Shown here: piece by piece, positions 20,427 to 32,978 of the stretch
How positions within the stretch are numbered: the stretch's first letter is position 1
Layout: each line of letters opens with the position of its first letter
Assembly: GCF_963675165.1 (NCBI RefSeq)
Contig: NC_087386.1
Location: forward strand, 2,234,169-2,298,168
Reading direction: 5' to 3'
DNA length: 64,000 nt
Source: Halichondria panicea
Lineage: Eukaryota > Porifera > Demospongiae > Suberitida > Halichondriidae
The notes under the pieces: model-generated
Seen by the model: the letters and a program-made list of their open reading frames with translations, nothing else
What the model was told of the DNA's origin: nothing
Databases searched by the model: none
Translations under genes and position numbers: made by a program

Positions 20427-20639
20427 ACCAAGGGCGTATAAAAGAAGAGAGGGCATGCAACTCCTATATGAGCAGAGTTCAAACGTGTGCATGACAGTGC
20501 ATGAAATGCTAAAAATAGAAATTTCTATTTTTAGCACTTCATGCAAATGCACACATTCCTCCGCCCACGTTTGAACTCTGCTAGCTACGTGTACTGATAG
20601 TGGAGTTGCATGCCCTCTCTTCTTTTATACGCCCTTGGT
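20427..20639. mobile_element. Fold-back element, 213 bp, in SRD5A3 copy 2
   Basis: It starts ACCAAGGGCGTATAAAAG and ends in the reverse complement. Long arms pair almost throughout, with the centre GAAATTTC. A possible 3 bp AGT duplication flanks it. Copy 1 has the empty site near 4960. Copies 3 and 4 carry the element at the same place. Next to it (20641-20676) lies a 36 bp block inverted relative to copy 1. Confidence 0.85.
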
Positions 20640-20691
20640 AGTACACTTACAATTAATACTTAATCAAGGTATGTACAATTACTAGACTGAA

Positions 20692-20880
20692 TACCGTACA
20701 GAGGTGGGTAATTTTCGTGGGGCAAAATATTTGTGGTGTTCGTGGTTGGACCTCTAACCACGAATGAAGCGACTTTGCCTACCGTTACCTGCTCCAACCA
20801 CGAAAATATTACCCACGAAATGTCTCAATATTGCTGAACAACAAATATTTTGTCCCCCGAAAAATACCCGCTATACGGTA
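20692..20880. mobile_element. Small element with TACCGTA ends
   Basis: The left end is TACCGTACAGAGGTGGGTAA and the right end TACCCGCTATACGGTA, with internal inverted CGTGG and CCACG motifs. It is non-coding and absent from SRD5A3 copy 1. Copy 4 has it at 56648-56838. Partial relatives (CCGTATAGCGGGTAAATAT) lie in the ROC-COR-Death introns near 10505, 43556 and 61185. Confidence 0.7.
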
Positions 20881-21286
20881 TATGACTATACCTGAATTCA
20901 AATGCAGCAGTGCTGTTGGTCCCAATAGCGGTAGTCGTGTGTGCAGTAGACAGTGGCTGGTATAGTAGAGGAATACAGAGTAGTTCCACACCATCCCCCA
21001 CACGTAGAAGTGGGTGAACCACCTGCAGAGGGGAATAAAGACCTCCTTAGACTGGGACAATGCAATTACAACAACTACAAGTCAGGACAGTCTCAGCTAG
21101 GGAGCTCACTATTGTAAATCACAATCCAGTACTTAGCTAGGTGTTACAAGCTAGACTTGTAGGGGGTTCTCGCTACTAGAGGTAGACTGATACACTGTAT
21201 ATATTGACCCTGACTGACCTCCTTGAGTCCAGAACCAATCCACAGTAGCCAGGAGATGCTCACATGCTGCATTAGCTGATCAGCCA

Positions 21287-22438
21287 TTAGCCTCTGGCAC
21301 GAGAGTGGTCGACCAGCTTCCCCGCTTTGTCACTGAGATCTGCACGTACGTGTGTGTGTGTGTGTGTGTGTGGGGTGAGTGGGTGTGAGAGGAAGGACAT
21401 TCTGTACTATATATAACAGTGGTAGCAACACTGAATTGAAACAGTACACACACAAGAAACTGCAAGTGCTGGTGTTGCCCAGCTGTGCATGTCCAATGCT
21501 GACACAGGAAAAAGCATGACCTTATAATTAAGTCTACAAAATATGGATGGCAGATATAAATACGTACCAAACTCAATGAAGTGGTACGGTCGACTGGCCT
21601 TGTGTACATCGTTGCCATGTTGCTCACTGAAGTCTTTGTGTAGATTCTCGAGGTAGTTAAAGGCCAGCTTGGCAGGATAGGTGGGGTCACACAGGGGGAG
21701 GTAGCATATCCCCTCCTCAAGGATGTAGCTGTGTGGGGGGTCCATGTTAGTGTGTGTGCTTCAAGCTCAAAGCCACCGCCCCTCATCCACCATTAAACTG
21801 GAGTATAATATCACCAACCAACCAAGTTCCAACTATTCTTAGACTACATGTACACTGGTAGTTCCTTGTTAGACAATCACTATAGAGGGACCTATGTATA
21901 ACACACACCACTTACAATGTGTATGGTACAGTTAAGCAAATGCTCACAAACAAAAGGCCATCCATTGCATCAGTTTATACCATGACAGAGCACCAATCAT
22001 CATACACACCACGAGGCAATAATGACATTCACAGGAGAGTGCTTACTGGAACACCATACGATCCGGGTCACACTCGATTGAGCATCGAGGGGGGCTGACT
22101 GACGACAGCTTGCGGAATATCTGCTTGGCCTTGGGTTGGTATTCAGCATAATCCCGGCCAGACTGCAGAGGGAGAATGCAACAATTCAGTTAATTCAAGC
22201 TGTTAAAGATAGCACACACTACACACGTATTATTCTAGCAAGGTTCTCTTTATATGTCTACAGAATCATGACTTGACAACTATTCATGTCACTGAGCTGC
22301 ATACAGTACAGTGTCCTGATGGGACCAATGCAGACTGTACTGTATTATCTACTGTAGCTCCTCTACCTCTTCATTGACAATGGATGAGGACAGAGGTAGT
22401 CCATCACTGGCTCTGGCAATTAGTGTCAGGTGGGCCAT
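21287..22438 (-). CDS. SEC22: SEC22 longin-domain protein, copy 2
   Basis: The four-exon structure matches copy 1, from [17 protein letters not shown] to VDHSRARG and TAA at 21287-21289, again overlapping the next ATG. Differences are small: GMRTED-type changes in exon 1 (S to R/E context at LSSSIVNEE), PDR for PGC before MVF, and YLPL for YLAL. The frame stays open although the neighbouring SRD5A3 copy is plainly dead. That supports selection on the longin part, or simply a recent duplication. No SNARE motif is seen. Confidence 0.8.
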
Positions 22439-22645
22439 TGTTCCTGAGCTCTTCTTTCTTCAGTGCTTCTTCTTCTGATACGTACTTGCTTTATGTATGT
22501 TCTGTGCTCTATTTGGAACAATAATTATGTGTCCTTTGAACCCTTTCTTTATTGAACAATGTGTGGGTGTTGCTACAAGCCCCACCCCCTCATGTCTCTA
22601 GCCACCCACAAAGAAATATAAGGGCTTTCCAGACCTTCTCTTGAA

Positions 22646-24250
22646 ATGGCTGAATCTACAACACTGAATGCTGCTAGTTCCCCACAATTGATGGAGGATG
22701 GGCTCACTGATTATGATAGGGTATGATATTCACATGATAGATAGATACTCAATGATCAGTGTGCCTAGATGTACTTGTTGACCACCCATAAACACACTTG
22801 GCATCATTCATTCATCACAGTATAGTGCCTACACTCTACCCTGTCAGTGTGAGGTGTTTTATCTCATGTTGTTGTTCTCTCCACATGTACCACTCTCTCT
22901 GGATGGACAACAGTGGCACATTAAGGTACGTTGTGTGCAATCACATTCTACCAAACTGACATGCTTGTGCTCTGAGCACTTGTTGTTAGGAGGTAGACAG
23001 TGTAAAGAAGAGCACATACAGATAACTAAATGTGATACTATTCCCAAGTAAATCTACTCGTAGTAGTACTTGAAAGTATGCATGGTTAATCAAGTGTTTC
23101 AGTCTGCATGTTTGGCTGTCCACAATTGTTTCCCCTCCCCTGTGTCATGCAATCACCAGTGTACTGTATCACTGCACTAATGTTCTCTTCCTTCCATTTC
23201 ATGCATCTCCACCTCACCTTTGACTGACCCTCTGAAACAACAGACTGTAAGTTGGTGTGTGTTGTCAGAGTATTTAGTGTCTGTTGCATATTCTGTGATG
23301 TTTCTACTTACCCATTATTACTCTTGTGTGTGTGCAGTGCCATAGTGTTATACAGTAGAACCTCGATTATCCGGCCCTCCATTATCCGGAACCTCGATTA
23401 TCCGGCTTGGCAGTTTTCTCGTTATCAGATCAGAAAATGGGCGTGTCCCTCAAACGCACATGCGCGTTGCAGCTGTTACCATGGAGACATACCTGCTTAT
23501 CTTCTGCGCATGCGCAGACAACCATGTGGCACTGCTGTTTATCAATAAAGTGGGTGGATCAAGGCGTGGTTTATCTATTCGTTTATCCGGCATATTCACT
23601 TATCTGGCCTGCTTCTGGAACCAAGGTGTCCGGATAATCGAGGTTCTACTGTATAGGGAAATATTTAATATGATCACATTCAACCTCGTAATCATTCATT
23701 TACTATCTTCCCACGTGTTTGCCCTGTGGACTCTCCCTCTCTGGATCAACAGTGTGTAAGTTGTGTTTGCACGTGCACACTCATTTTAATGGTTACTAGG
23801 AACTCGTAAATTGTCTTTGTCTCTTTCCATATTGCCAACTTGGTATTAGCCGAGGCCCACACAAAAGTTATTAGGTTGTAGTTTTAATATTCGTAGAATA
23901 TACACCTAAGTTCATTAGTTGGTACGTACATTATCGTGTTTGTCTCTTCCCATGCACACACTCATTCCTATGTTGGACCACACACTGATTTGGACTATTG
24001 TAGGAGGTGAGCTTCTTACGAGTACTCAATGTCCACACACTAAAATGGTTCAGCTGCAATGTGTACGGATGTACTGGTTACCTAGCATCATTAGCGTGTG
24101 ACCCTTGTCCTCTAGAGCTGACCCTCTCCCTCGTATAGGGTAGAGCACGGCTTTAAACTTGTTCAATTCGTAATCCTTTTTTCGGGCACAAGTTCGAAAT
24201 ACTACCATTGTGTACATGTAAATTTGTAAATTAAGTGCCCTACTGAACAT
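22646..24250 (+). pseudogene. ROC-COR-Death copy 2, 5' fragment only
   Basis: Exon 1 (22646-22720) encodes 25 residues ending LMEDGLTDYDR. The microexons TGGCACATTAAG (22914-22925), ACT (23244-23246), TGT (23753-23755) and GAG (24004-24006) follow with intact splice signals. The copy then stops at about 24250, where it meets STOML2 sequence. The coiled coil, ROC-COR and Death parts are missing, so it cannot make the receptor. It is valuable as a fourth sequence for the variable microexons. It lacks the 598 bp element found in the other copies but has its own 299 bp element. Confidence 0.85.
23353..23651. mobile_element. Mariner/pogo-like MITE, 299 bp, TA target
   Basis: The ends are CAGTAGAACCTCGATTATCC and its reverse complement, flanked by TA on both sides (23351-23352, 23652-23653). 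Sister copies have the empty site GTTATATAGGGAA. It is non-coding. The ends resemble Tc1/mariner-pogo MITEs. A truncated relative lies at about 54792-54933. Confidence 0.9.
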
Positions 24251-24269
24251 ACTACAATTTCCCAACTTT

Positions 24270-25044
24270 AAAAACCCAGTGACGTACAGCTACAATCTGG
24301 TGGGGAGCGAGCCGGTGAAAGAGTGTCCGGCCGTCGCCATTCTTGCCAAGGCTCAGGCCCGAGCTCAGGCTCTCAACACACTGGGGGCAGCCATTGGAAG
24401 ACAGGTAGCTGTCTACTTGTTTTAATATATTCGCTGCAATTTTAAATATAGCTTATCTGTACCAGCTGCTGTTTTTTCTTGTAGAATGGCGATAAGGCAG
24501 CCTCACTGGCAGTGGCAGAACAGTATGTGGCAGCTTTCTCCCAACTGGCCAGGACCACCAACACTCTCATCCTGCCAGAAAAGACTGGTGACATCAGCTC
24601 AATGGTCTCACAGGTGTGCTGTGTGTGATGTGTGCTGTGTGTAAAAACACCGCATATTAGTGGATGTTTTTTCTAAATCAGGCCTGTTTTCAGAGCTATC
24701 TTGCATTGTCCATAACTGTGTTAGGAACGTCCAATAATTTTGTTCATAGAGTGCATTTATGATAATGATTATTGCTTCTTGTTCTGTGATCGCAGGCTGT
24801 TGGAATATTTGGTCACATGACATCAAACAGTCCTTTGAAGTCCGCTGATGGTGAAGAGGGGACCCCCCACGACCCACCCTCCACAGAGCAGACACTGGAG
24901 CAACTCACTGCCTCTATTGACAAGACAATCGATGAGAGTGTATTTAGGTCCGTGCTCAGCGAAGAGAAGGCAGCAAAGAAGGACAGAGATACACACTTCA
25001 CTCTAGATACTTCACCAACGAGACCAACTGACGACGAAAAGTAA
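24270..25044 (+). pseudogene. STOML2: STOML2 3' fragment
   Basis: The last three exons of a stomatin-like protein 2 gene (a mitochondrial inner-membrane SPFH scaffold). The first ends with ILAKAQARAQALNTLG at 24404. The second (24485-24613) has NGDKAASLAVAEQYVAAFSQ and PEKTGDISSMVSQ. The third (24796-25044) is a Ser/Thr-rich tail with TAA. The SPFH domain and the start are absent; the fragment begins in or just before an exon at about 24285, next to the broken ROC-COR-Death copy 2. Splice sites look sound, so the fragment is recent. If transcribed from the upstream promoter it could be spliced after the microexons. Confidence 0.85.
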
Positions 25045-25632
25045 CACTCGTGCTAGTGAGGGTAACATTTTTTGTGGCCGTTATATATTATCTTTAGAAA
25101 AGATGCTTTTGTCAATTGTTTTATAATTATAAGGAATGTTGCGAACTGCACTGTGCTAGTGTATTTTACATTATAAAAAAAAAAACATAAAAAAAAACTA
25201 CCACTGTAGCCGGGGCTGTTGACTATCACAATGAAAGACTACAGGCCAGAGGGCTGTGATCTAATGAAAGACTACAGGAAGGGCTCTTGTTGACTATCAC
25301 AATGAAAGACTACAGGAGGGCTGTGATCTAATGAAAGACTACAGGAAAGGCTGTGATCTAATGAAAGACTACAGGAAAGGCTGTGATCTAATGAAAGACT
25401 ACAGGAGGGCTGTCACTATCACAATGAAAGACTACAGGAAAGTAGTTTCCCGGCCACATGGGTGAACTGCAACAAGTCAAAAACGTAGGAGGAAGGGAAT
25501 CTTTTAGCCTAGATCCAAGGCCGCACTGAAGATGAGGCCTCTTATGCACTGAAAAGGAGGAGGGGCTAAGGATGCATGGAGATCTCTTTACCCACTTCCC
25601 TAATATTAATTACATGAACCATCGCGAGCATC
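25045..25632. repeat. Spacer with about 30 bp minisatellite
   Basis: Between STOML2 and XDH, about 25225-25445 holds seven copies of AATGAAAGACTACAGG separated by GAAAGGCTGTGATCT or related spacers, giving a unit of about 30 bases (some 38). The repeat is not palindromic and spacers are not unique, so it is not a CRISPR. An A-rich run precedes it. No gene is seen in the rest. Confidence 0.85.
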
Positions 25633-28600
25633 ATGGCTGAGTTAGAGGGAGCCAAAGAAAGCATTTCCTTCTATGTGAATGGAGGAAAAGTGTGAAGTAT
25701 GCATGCTAGTATACTGCTAGCTAAACTGCATTGCATCCTGGATACACATTAAATTAATTTTTAATTATGATAATTATATATACACCGTGTGTGCAGGTTG
25801 TTGTGGAGAGCCCGGACTCGGAGACCACTCTATTGTACTTCCTAAGAACGCAGCGTATCCTCGTAAACCTCTTTCATGCAAAATGTTGTATTGTATATTT
25901 CGTATTGAGGAGCATCATACGAAAATTAAAACTACGAAATTATTCTACCGCATACAATAGATTCAACGTCACTATCCTGAGCTGTACGAATATTTATTAA
26001 AAATGGGTAAAATGTAGTTATACAAAAATGTGTACCAACAAAATTACCCGCGTATGCGTATATTGAGTATATTGCACGAGTACTTTCCTTAGCACCCCGT
26101 CCCTCTAGTCCGCCTAACAGGTACTAAGCTTGGGTGTGGAGAGGGTGGGTGTGGTGCCTGTACGGTGATGCTCTCCTGGTATCAAGAGGGCGTGGTTACA
26201 CATACTGCCGTCAACGCTTGTCTTGCCCCCCTCTGTTCTGTGGATGGTATGGCGGTCACCACATTGGAGGGGATTGGTAGCTCCCGCGATCTCCTTCATC
26301 CTGTTCAGGTGATCATATACGATACAAAGTCAGTTTGCATTCGCTTAATTCCTTCCTGCTAACAGTTTTGCAGTCTTTTGATTCTTTTCAAAGACTTCTC
26401 ACTTTTCCTCATAGATATCAGATGAAATTATTACTTCCAACTACGATATCTCACAACATGTTCCCCCTCTCCTCCCATGCAGGAGCGTATAGCTATAGCG
26501 CGTGCCCATGGGTCACAGTGTGGCTTCTGCACCCCCGGTTTTGTCATGTCCATGTACACTCTCCTCAGGAACAGCCACGCCCCCTCAGAGAAGCAGATTG
26601 AGGGAGCATTCGAAGGTACGTATGTGTACAAAGTCACCTCTGTATCTCTAGTGTGTGTGTGTGTGTCCCCTCAGGCAATCTGTGCAGGTGTACTGGGTAC
26701 AGGCCCATCCTAGAGGGATTCAAAACCTTCTCACAGGTGAGCTTCACCTGTGACCCCCCCTACACACCATACCCCCCCACATACTGACCCCACACACACA
26801 ATGCCCCCCACAGACTGGCTGCTGTGGCGGTGCTACCAAATGCTGTATGGACGTCAAAAGCTCTGATGGAATTAAGACTATCAAAGGTCCTTCTATCCTC
26901 TTTGATGCCTCCAAATTCCGACCCCTTGACCCCACCCAGGAACCCACCTTTCCCCCAGCACTCAGGACGGAGCCTCTCATCCCATTGGCTATCAAGGGGC
27001 CGAGGGTGTCATGGTATCGACCTTTGACCCTGGACCAGTTGCTGGTGTTGAGAGCAAGGTTCCCTCAGAGCAAGTTGGTCATTGGAAACACGGAGATAGG
27101 TGAGTGGTTGTCAAGGAGACTGTGAGGTACTGTATTAGCAAGCGTATTATAATAACGTTCTTACTATGCGATATTTGATTCCTACTGTATACTTTATATA
27201 CTTGCTACAGACTACAGTAATGACAATGATTTGATATGCAGTAGCTCATGTTGTGTTTGTGTGTATTCTCCTGTTTCTGCCGCATACCCACTGCCCTACA
27301 CATACACACAGGCGTGGAGGTAAAATTTAAGGGGGCCTTCTACGATACTCTCATCAGCTGCTCTCAAGTGCCTGAGCTCAACAAGATGGCGGTCACTGAC
27401 GAGGGACTGACAGTGGGAGCATCTGTGACACTCACCCGACTGGAGGAACAGCTCAAGCATCTAGTGGAGTCTCTACCAGGTTTGATTATATGAAGTGGCA
27501 TTTTTGTGACGTTCTACTAATTAATGCTAACGTCCGCACACATGCATTCTATCTGTGCTAACGTAATTTGTGTTCAGATTGTCCAATTTCAAAACTGATC
27601 AGAATTACCTTTCCAATGGTGTGTTTAGATTATATTATACAGAGAACAAAACGAGGACATTCTCTGCTCTCCTGGAGATGCTGCGGTGGTTTGCAGGACA
27701 ACAGATCAGGAATGTGTCGGTCAGTACCCCTCCCTAATATCGTATAGCGGGTAATATTCGTTGGTGAACATTTTCGTATGAACTACCCAATTACATATTT
27801 CGGATTCTAAATATTTGTACAGCTGAGAATAGTGACGTAGAACCTATTGCACATAATAATTTTGCAGTTTATAATTTTTGTATTAATGCTCGAAAAACGA
27901 ACATTTCCTACGTAAGAAAATAACCGGCTCTAAGGTACTCTGTATCCTGTAACTGTGTCCCCTCAGGGTATTGGGGGAAATATCTGCAACGCTAGTCCAA
28001 TCTCAGACCTCAATCCAACTCTGTTAGCGGCCGGAGTGAAGCTAACCATAGCAACCAAAGGTAGTGATGTTACCAAAATTTGGGAAATTTGAACCGAAGA
28101 CCGCCAAATTAAAGTTTTCCTGTGGACACAATGTCATTGCTGTATTGCCACGGATGTTAAATTAAAAAACCGCTAAGTCGGTTTAAATGGCTCATTCGCC
28201 AGATATCATACCTGCCAAATTTTCTTGTTATACGTACATCAGGTATATAGAAAACCCTTTCTAAACTAAAACTGTACCTATTGCACTAGCAAAGATCTCC
28301 TCTGATCTCTACAGACAGTAACCGGGGTGATAGTGATGGACCCCAGCTTCTTCACTGGCTACAAGAAGACATCCATTAAGCCGGAGGAAATACTACTATC
28401 AATCCTTATCCCCTTCACCAAAGAGGTAGGTCATGTGATCACCGTACATGGTAGTGAAGGGCAGGGGAGGTCTGACATGCATGCACGAATCACTACCATG
28501 TACTGAGTTTGTCACTATCCCCCATTTTTTCCTTGCAGTATGAGTTTGTGCTGAGTTACAAGCAGGCTAGGAGGAGAGAGGATGACATTGCCATCATCAA

Positions 28601-29585
28601 CGCTGGTCTTAGAGTCGTCTTACCACCAGCGGGTGATTCCGATTGGACGGTCCAAGACTGTTGCCTTAGTTACGGAGGGATGAGTTACATAACTACAGTG
28701 GCCAAGAAGACGCAGGCTTATCTCATTGGAAAGTGAGTACACACATACAACAGTAATGTGTTTTTAGTATAATATTGCGTTAAATTATTTCATTCATTAA
28801 TCACCAGGCCATGGTGTGAGTCTACACTGGAGGGGGTGTGTCCACTACTCCTGGAGGACCTGCCCCTCTCCCCTGATGTACCTGGGGGCATGCCGGACTA
28901 CAGGCGCTCTCTTGTCACATCCTTCTTCTACAAGTTCTATCTCACCGTCCTCTCTCGTTTGGAGTGAGCCCCTGCCACAGAATCTCATTAGTGCCACAAG
29001 GTCAGTGGTCCATGGTGTGTATTGTTGCTAGGTTACCGTTAGCCTCATCATTACCAGGAATATTTATTACGGTTTTAATAGACGTGATTGTTTCGGGGAA
29101 ACCAATACGAACACACTGTTTCCACGTCTGTGTAGATCACCTAAGTCAATTTAGAGCTCTGTTTCTACCCTATTTCTACTCTCTGTGTATAGGCTGGTCC
29201 TTTCAACTGTGATATTACTCGTCCACCTGGTTGTACTATACCCCCCAGGTTGTTTGAGAGACCCCCAGTGCAGAGTAGTCAAGGGTTTCAGAGTGTGTCA
29301 GACAAGCAGCTGCCAGAGGATAGTGTGGGGCGACCATTGATGCATCTCTCCGCTCTACAGCAGGCCTCCGGGGAGGCAAGGTGAGGGAGTGGGGCTGTGT
29401 AGTCCTATTGGTGTCATCAAAGATCGGGTAAAATCCATAAACTGTTTAAAGATGTATCCCCCCCTGCTTAGGTACATGGACGACATCCCCCCACAGAGGG
29501 GGAGCTGTACGCTGGCCTCGTCCTCAGCACGCATCCTCACGCTAATTTCATTCACAGTGCAGCACATAGAGCTAGTCTAAAGTAG
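25633..29585 (+). pseudogene. XDH: Xanthine dehydrogenase, 5' half only
   Basis: XDH oxidises hypoxanthine and xanthine to urate. The exons encode the two [2Fe-2S] domains ([43 protein letters not shown]) and the FAD domain (LVIGNTEIG; GGNICNASPISDLNP; QARRREDDIA). They reach the start of the molybdenum domain at GRPLMHLSALQQASGEAR and YMDDIPPQRG. The gene then ends at about 29585, where EDEM3-like sequence begins, so the molybdopterin and substrate half (about 700 residues) is missing. In the last exon one base is lost in the run CAGAGGGGGAGC (29494-29504). The family-like reading ELYAGLVLSTHPHANF lies in the other frame. Start ATG at 25633 gives MAELEGAKESISFYVNGGK. Without the molybdenum domain it cannot act as XDH. 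Confidence 0.9.
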
Positions 29586-31775
29586 AACCATTGTACAGAT
29601 AGTGACAATGGTATTGTACGTTTAGGGAGTGGTGATTGTGTGCTCCCTACTACTCACTCATCACAATGGCGCACTATCAATGGGCCCCACTGAAAAGAAA
29701 CACTACAAGTAAGTGTGTGTGTGTACACATTACCCTAGTCCTAGTAGTAGTCTAGAGGTTCCCATACTGGCCTTATTGTGTACCTACCTCAGCCTTTATT
29801 GTGTGGGAGGAATTTTGGTTTGTATGATTTGATTTGGTTTCCAGGGACAAGGTTCTGGAGATGTTCAATCATGCCTACCGTTCATACATGGTGAGCCTAT
29901 CACATGACGTGTCTATCTAATCACATGACTCTGATTTACGCTGCTGACAGGACTTTGCATATCCTGCTGATGAGTTGATGCCACTGACGTGTAAGGGGCG
30001 TGTCCGGGGGGTGGAGCAAGGACGAGGGGACATTGACTTTACCCTGGGCAGGTTCTCCCTCACCCTCATAGACACACTGGACACTCTGGTTGTGAGTCAA
30101 GTATATACATATAGTGTGTGGGTGGTCAGGGCAACCTCATCCCCTGAGGCCCTATTGGAGGAGAAGCTATGTAACTTATTTAGAAGCCATTACCATGAAT
30201 TAAGTAGCTACTGTATTTGTCTGGAGATGGTTTCCTGTATTGAATAGTTAATATAGATGCTTCCACCAGAGGCTCCTCTCTTACCTTGACTTCCTTCCCC
30301 TATATCTGAAGCAGTACAATACACTATAGGAGAGGAAGCTGTACTCTAACTGTACTGTACATGGTAGCCTGTTACTATTAAAGGGGCAGGAGCAATCTCC
30401 CCCTCCACCAATGTACATGTATTTGTCCCCTCAGGTAATTGGTTCGGTTGATGAGTTTTCCTCGGCTGTACAAAAAGTCATGACAGACATTAGCTTCGAC
30501 AGTGACTTGGTGGTATCAGTGTTTGAGACCAACATACGTGTGCTAGGTGGTTTACTGGGAGGTCACTTTGCTGCCCTGGCTCTCAAAGAGAAGGGCTACC
30601 ATCAGTTGGCTTGGTATGATGGGGGGCTGCTCAGAATGGCAGTGGAAGTGGGGAACAGATTACTTCCTGCTTTCAACACCACCACAGGTCTCCCCTATCC
30701 AAAGGTGACTGCTCTGTACTCTGAAAAATAGCCAACAGAAAATGCAGTCCAAAATGTTATACCAAATTTGAAACTGGTCTCAGTCCTAAGTGTACAGTAT
30801 GTCATGTGGATAATACAACCTGTACATATGTAGAAAGTGCTTTATTATAGGCAAATCTCTGTTGCAAGTGCACTGCAATCCACTGTACTGTGCAAAATTG
30901 CCAACAGAAAATACAGTCCATTCTGTACTAAAATTAAAACTGGTAGATAATACAACCGTTACATGTGCTGTATTATATTGTGCCTCTCCTCAGATCAACC
31001 TTCGCCACGGTATGGGCTACCCTAACATGGAGAAGACAACGTGCACGGCATGTGCTGGGTCCATGATCCTTGAGTTTGCTGCCCTCAGTAGACTAACAGG
31101 TGCAGTGATTGTGTGTGTGTGTGTGTGTGCGTGTGCGTGTGCGTGTGCATGCGTTGTGTGTGTGTACATTACCAAATGCATTTTGTAGCTCTAAGAGTTG
31201 TCTAGGCTTAGATTATTGGTTACATTTGATAGATACATTGTGTAATGGTCAAGCTCTTTCTCTCCCATCAGGTGATCCTCAGTTTGAGGTGAAAGCCCAC
31301 CTAGCAATGGAGGCAATCTGGCGTAGTAGACACCGAGGGCACAATCTGGTTAGCTCAGTCATCAACGTACACAGTGCTGAGTGGACGAGAGTGGATAGCG
31401 GTGTGGGGGCGGGGATTGACTCATACTACGAGTACTGTCTCAAGTCTTACATCCTGTTGGGGGACAGGAAGTATCTGCAGAGGTTTGGGAAGGTGAGCGA
31501 GGGGTTATTGAAACACTTTGTTCTTATACTGTTAGAGTTAAAATTGTGAGGTAAAGGAGTTAACAGAAACTGTGTATACAGTACAGAGCTTTAATATGTT
31601 CATGCAAGGTCAGCAACTTCATTTTCTTTCTTTACCCCCTCCCCTACAGCATTATGATGCCATCAAGAGGTACATCACGAATGGGCCCATGCTGGTGGAG
31701 GTGAGCATGAATTCACCTCATCGAATGACTAGATCTTTCATGGACTCACTTCTGGCGTTCTGACCTGGTCTACAG

Positions 31776-31835
<60 letters not shown>

Positions 31836-31837
<2 letters not shown>

Positions 31838-32920
31838 CTATCTATTTATTTTGACTAATGCCTTGTGCTAATTCTAAGAACCAAAATTAGATTGTTTTGT
31901 GCTTGCCACCTATAGAAGAACCACATAGACCCATCCCCATTATCAGATTCTACCACCACAAACCTGGCCCAGACAATACAGGCCTGTACCTTATAAATTA
32001 AGCCTCCCTCAAGGTCAGATTTAGTTGACACAAGCCATGCACAAGCTAAGTTAAAGTATTACAGCAGCCAATATCAAGTCTAAGATAAGTTCTATACTTT
32101 ATGTCAGCATTACCTCCAATGTGAATATAGCTTACAATCAGCATGGCCCCAAGTGAGTAACTAACAATAATTATTGAGTATACTAGTCGTTCTGAATGCA
32201 ACAGATGAATGGGGAGGGTTGGTGCACCGTTAAAGACTCTTTAACCCATCATTCTCGACTCTCAAGGTCGGGCATCTGATTGCTTTTTTTCTACCAGTAT
32301 GGTTTTGTGCTGTTTGTTCTTTTGTTTCCTTTTTTTTTTTTTCTATAGTCCCTTAACTATTACTGAAGAGCTTCCCAAAATAATGTAGACACACTGTGAT
32401 AGACTATATGCAAAATAACCTAGATACAGATCGGATTGCATTTATAACTTTGAGCTGTTTCTAAGTTTTAGGCTGAGTCAGTAATTATGTGTCGGAAAGC
32501 CCGATCCCACCCCCTATACTTCTGTATATACCATTCTCAAACACACAACGTGCTATGCACGGGACTGGTTCGCCAGTCGGGTTGACGGTTCCTCAGTTGT
32601 CTAACCCAGTGGCAACAAGCTCTTTTCGAAGAGTGGGGAAATCTTGCATATAAGAGCTGGCTCAAGAGCATTTTTAAATTTAATTAGGTACAAAGTTATG
32701 ATGTAATCCTTTCTGGTATTAATAAGTCACTCCAATCGTAGCAGCATTCACATTTACCTGCATGGTATTTAATCATCTCCAAGCTGTTTCACAACTTACA
32801 ATCCACACTGTACTAAGCCATTTTATAGGAACGTTTAAACACACAATACCCTCTAAGAAAGAGATGGGTCCCCCACTTGTACGGGGGACCCATCTCGTGG
32901 TCTCCCGCTCAAGTGGGGAG

Positions 32921-32978
<58 letters not shown>

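Larger units (their letters stand above)
20176..21287 (-). pseudogene. SRD5A3: SRD5A3-like, copy 2, internally deleted
   Basis: Same gene as at 4649-5750 but more damaged. Exon 1 loses about 125 bases after WLLWIGSGL, deleting the segment with YLPSFTRDVYKYG. The second exon lacks the 70 residues holding SRRLFECL. Its LLGPTALLHLNSG arose by an in-frame deletion between two TTGGG(A/C)CC repeats seen in copy 1. An inverted-repeat element and a second small element lie in the following intron. The last exon ends KNKPQYGGCHCQADSRLL then stop. It still begins with the TAATG overlap with SEC22. Confidence 0.8.

Noticed and set aside
25225-25445. Regularly spaced repeats that might suggest a CRISPR array
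   Set aside because: Spacers are not unique, unit length drifts, and the surroundings are animal genes. It is a minisatellite.
25633-29585. A functional short flavoprotein from the XDH remnant
   Set aside because: Truncation plus a frameshift in the final exon make a stable product unlikely, although the iron-sulphur and FAD exons are open.
32545-32640. Possible tRNA-like sequence (GACTGGTTCGCCAGTCGGG)
   Set aside because: It forms a short hairpin but has no acceptor stem, D-arm or anticodon arm in the right spacing. I found no convincing tRNA or rRNA gene in the window.
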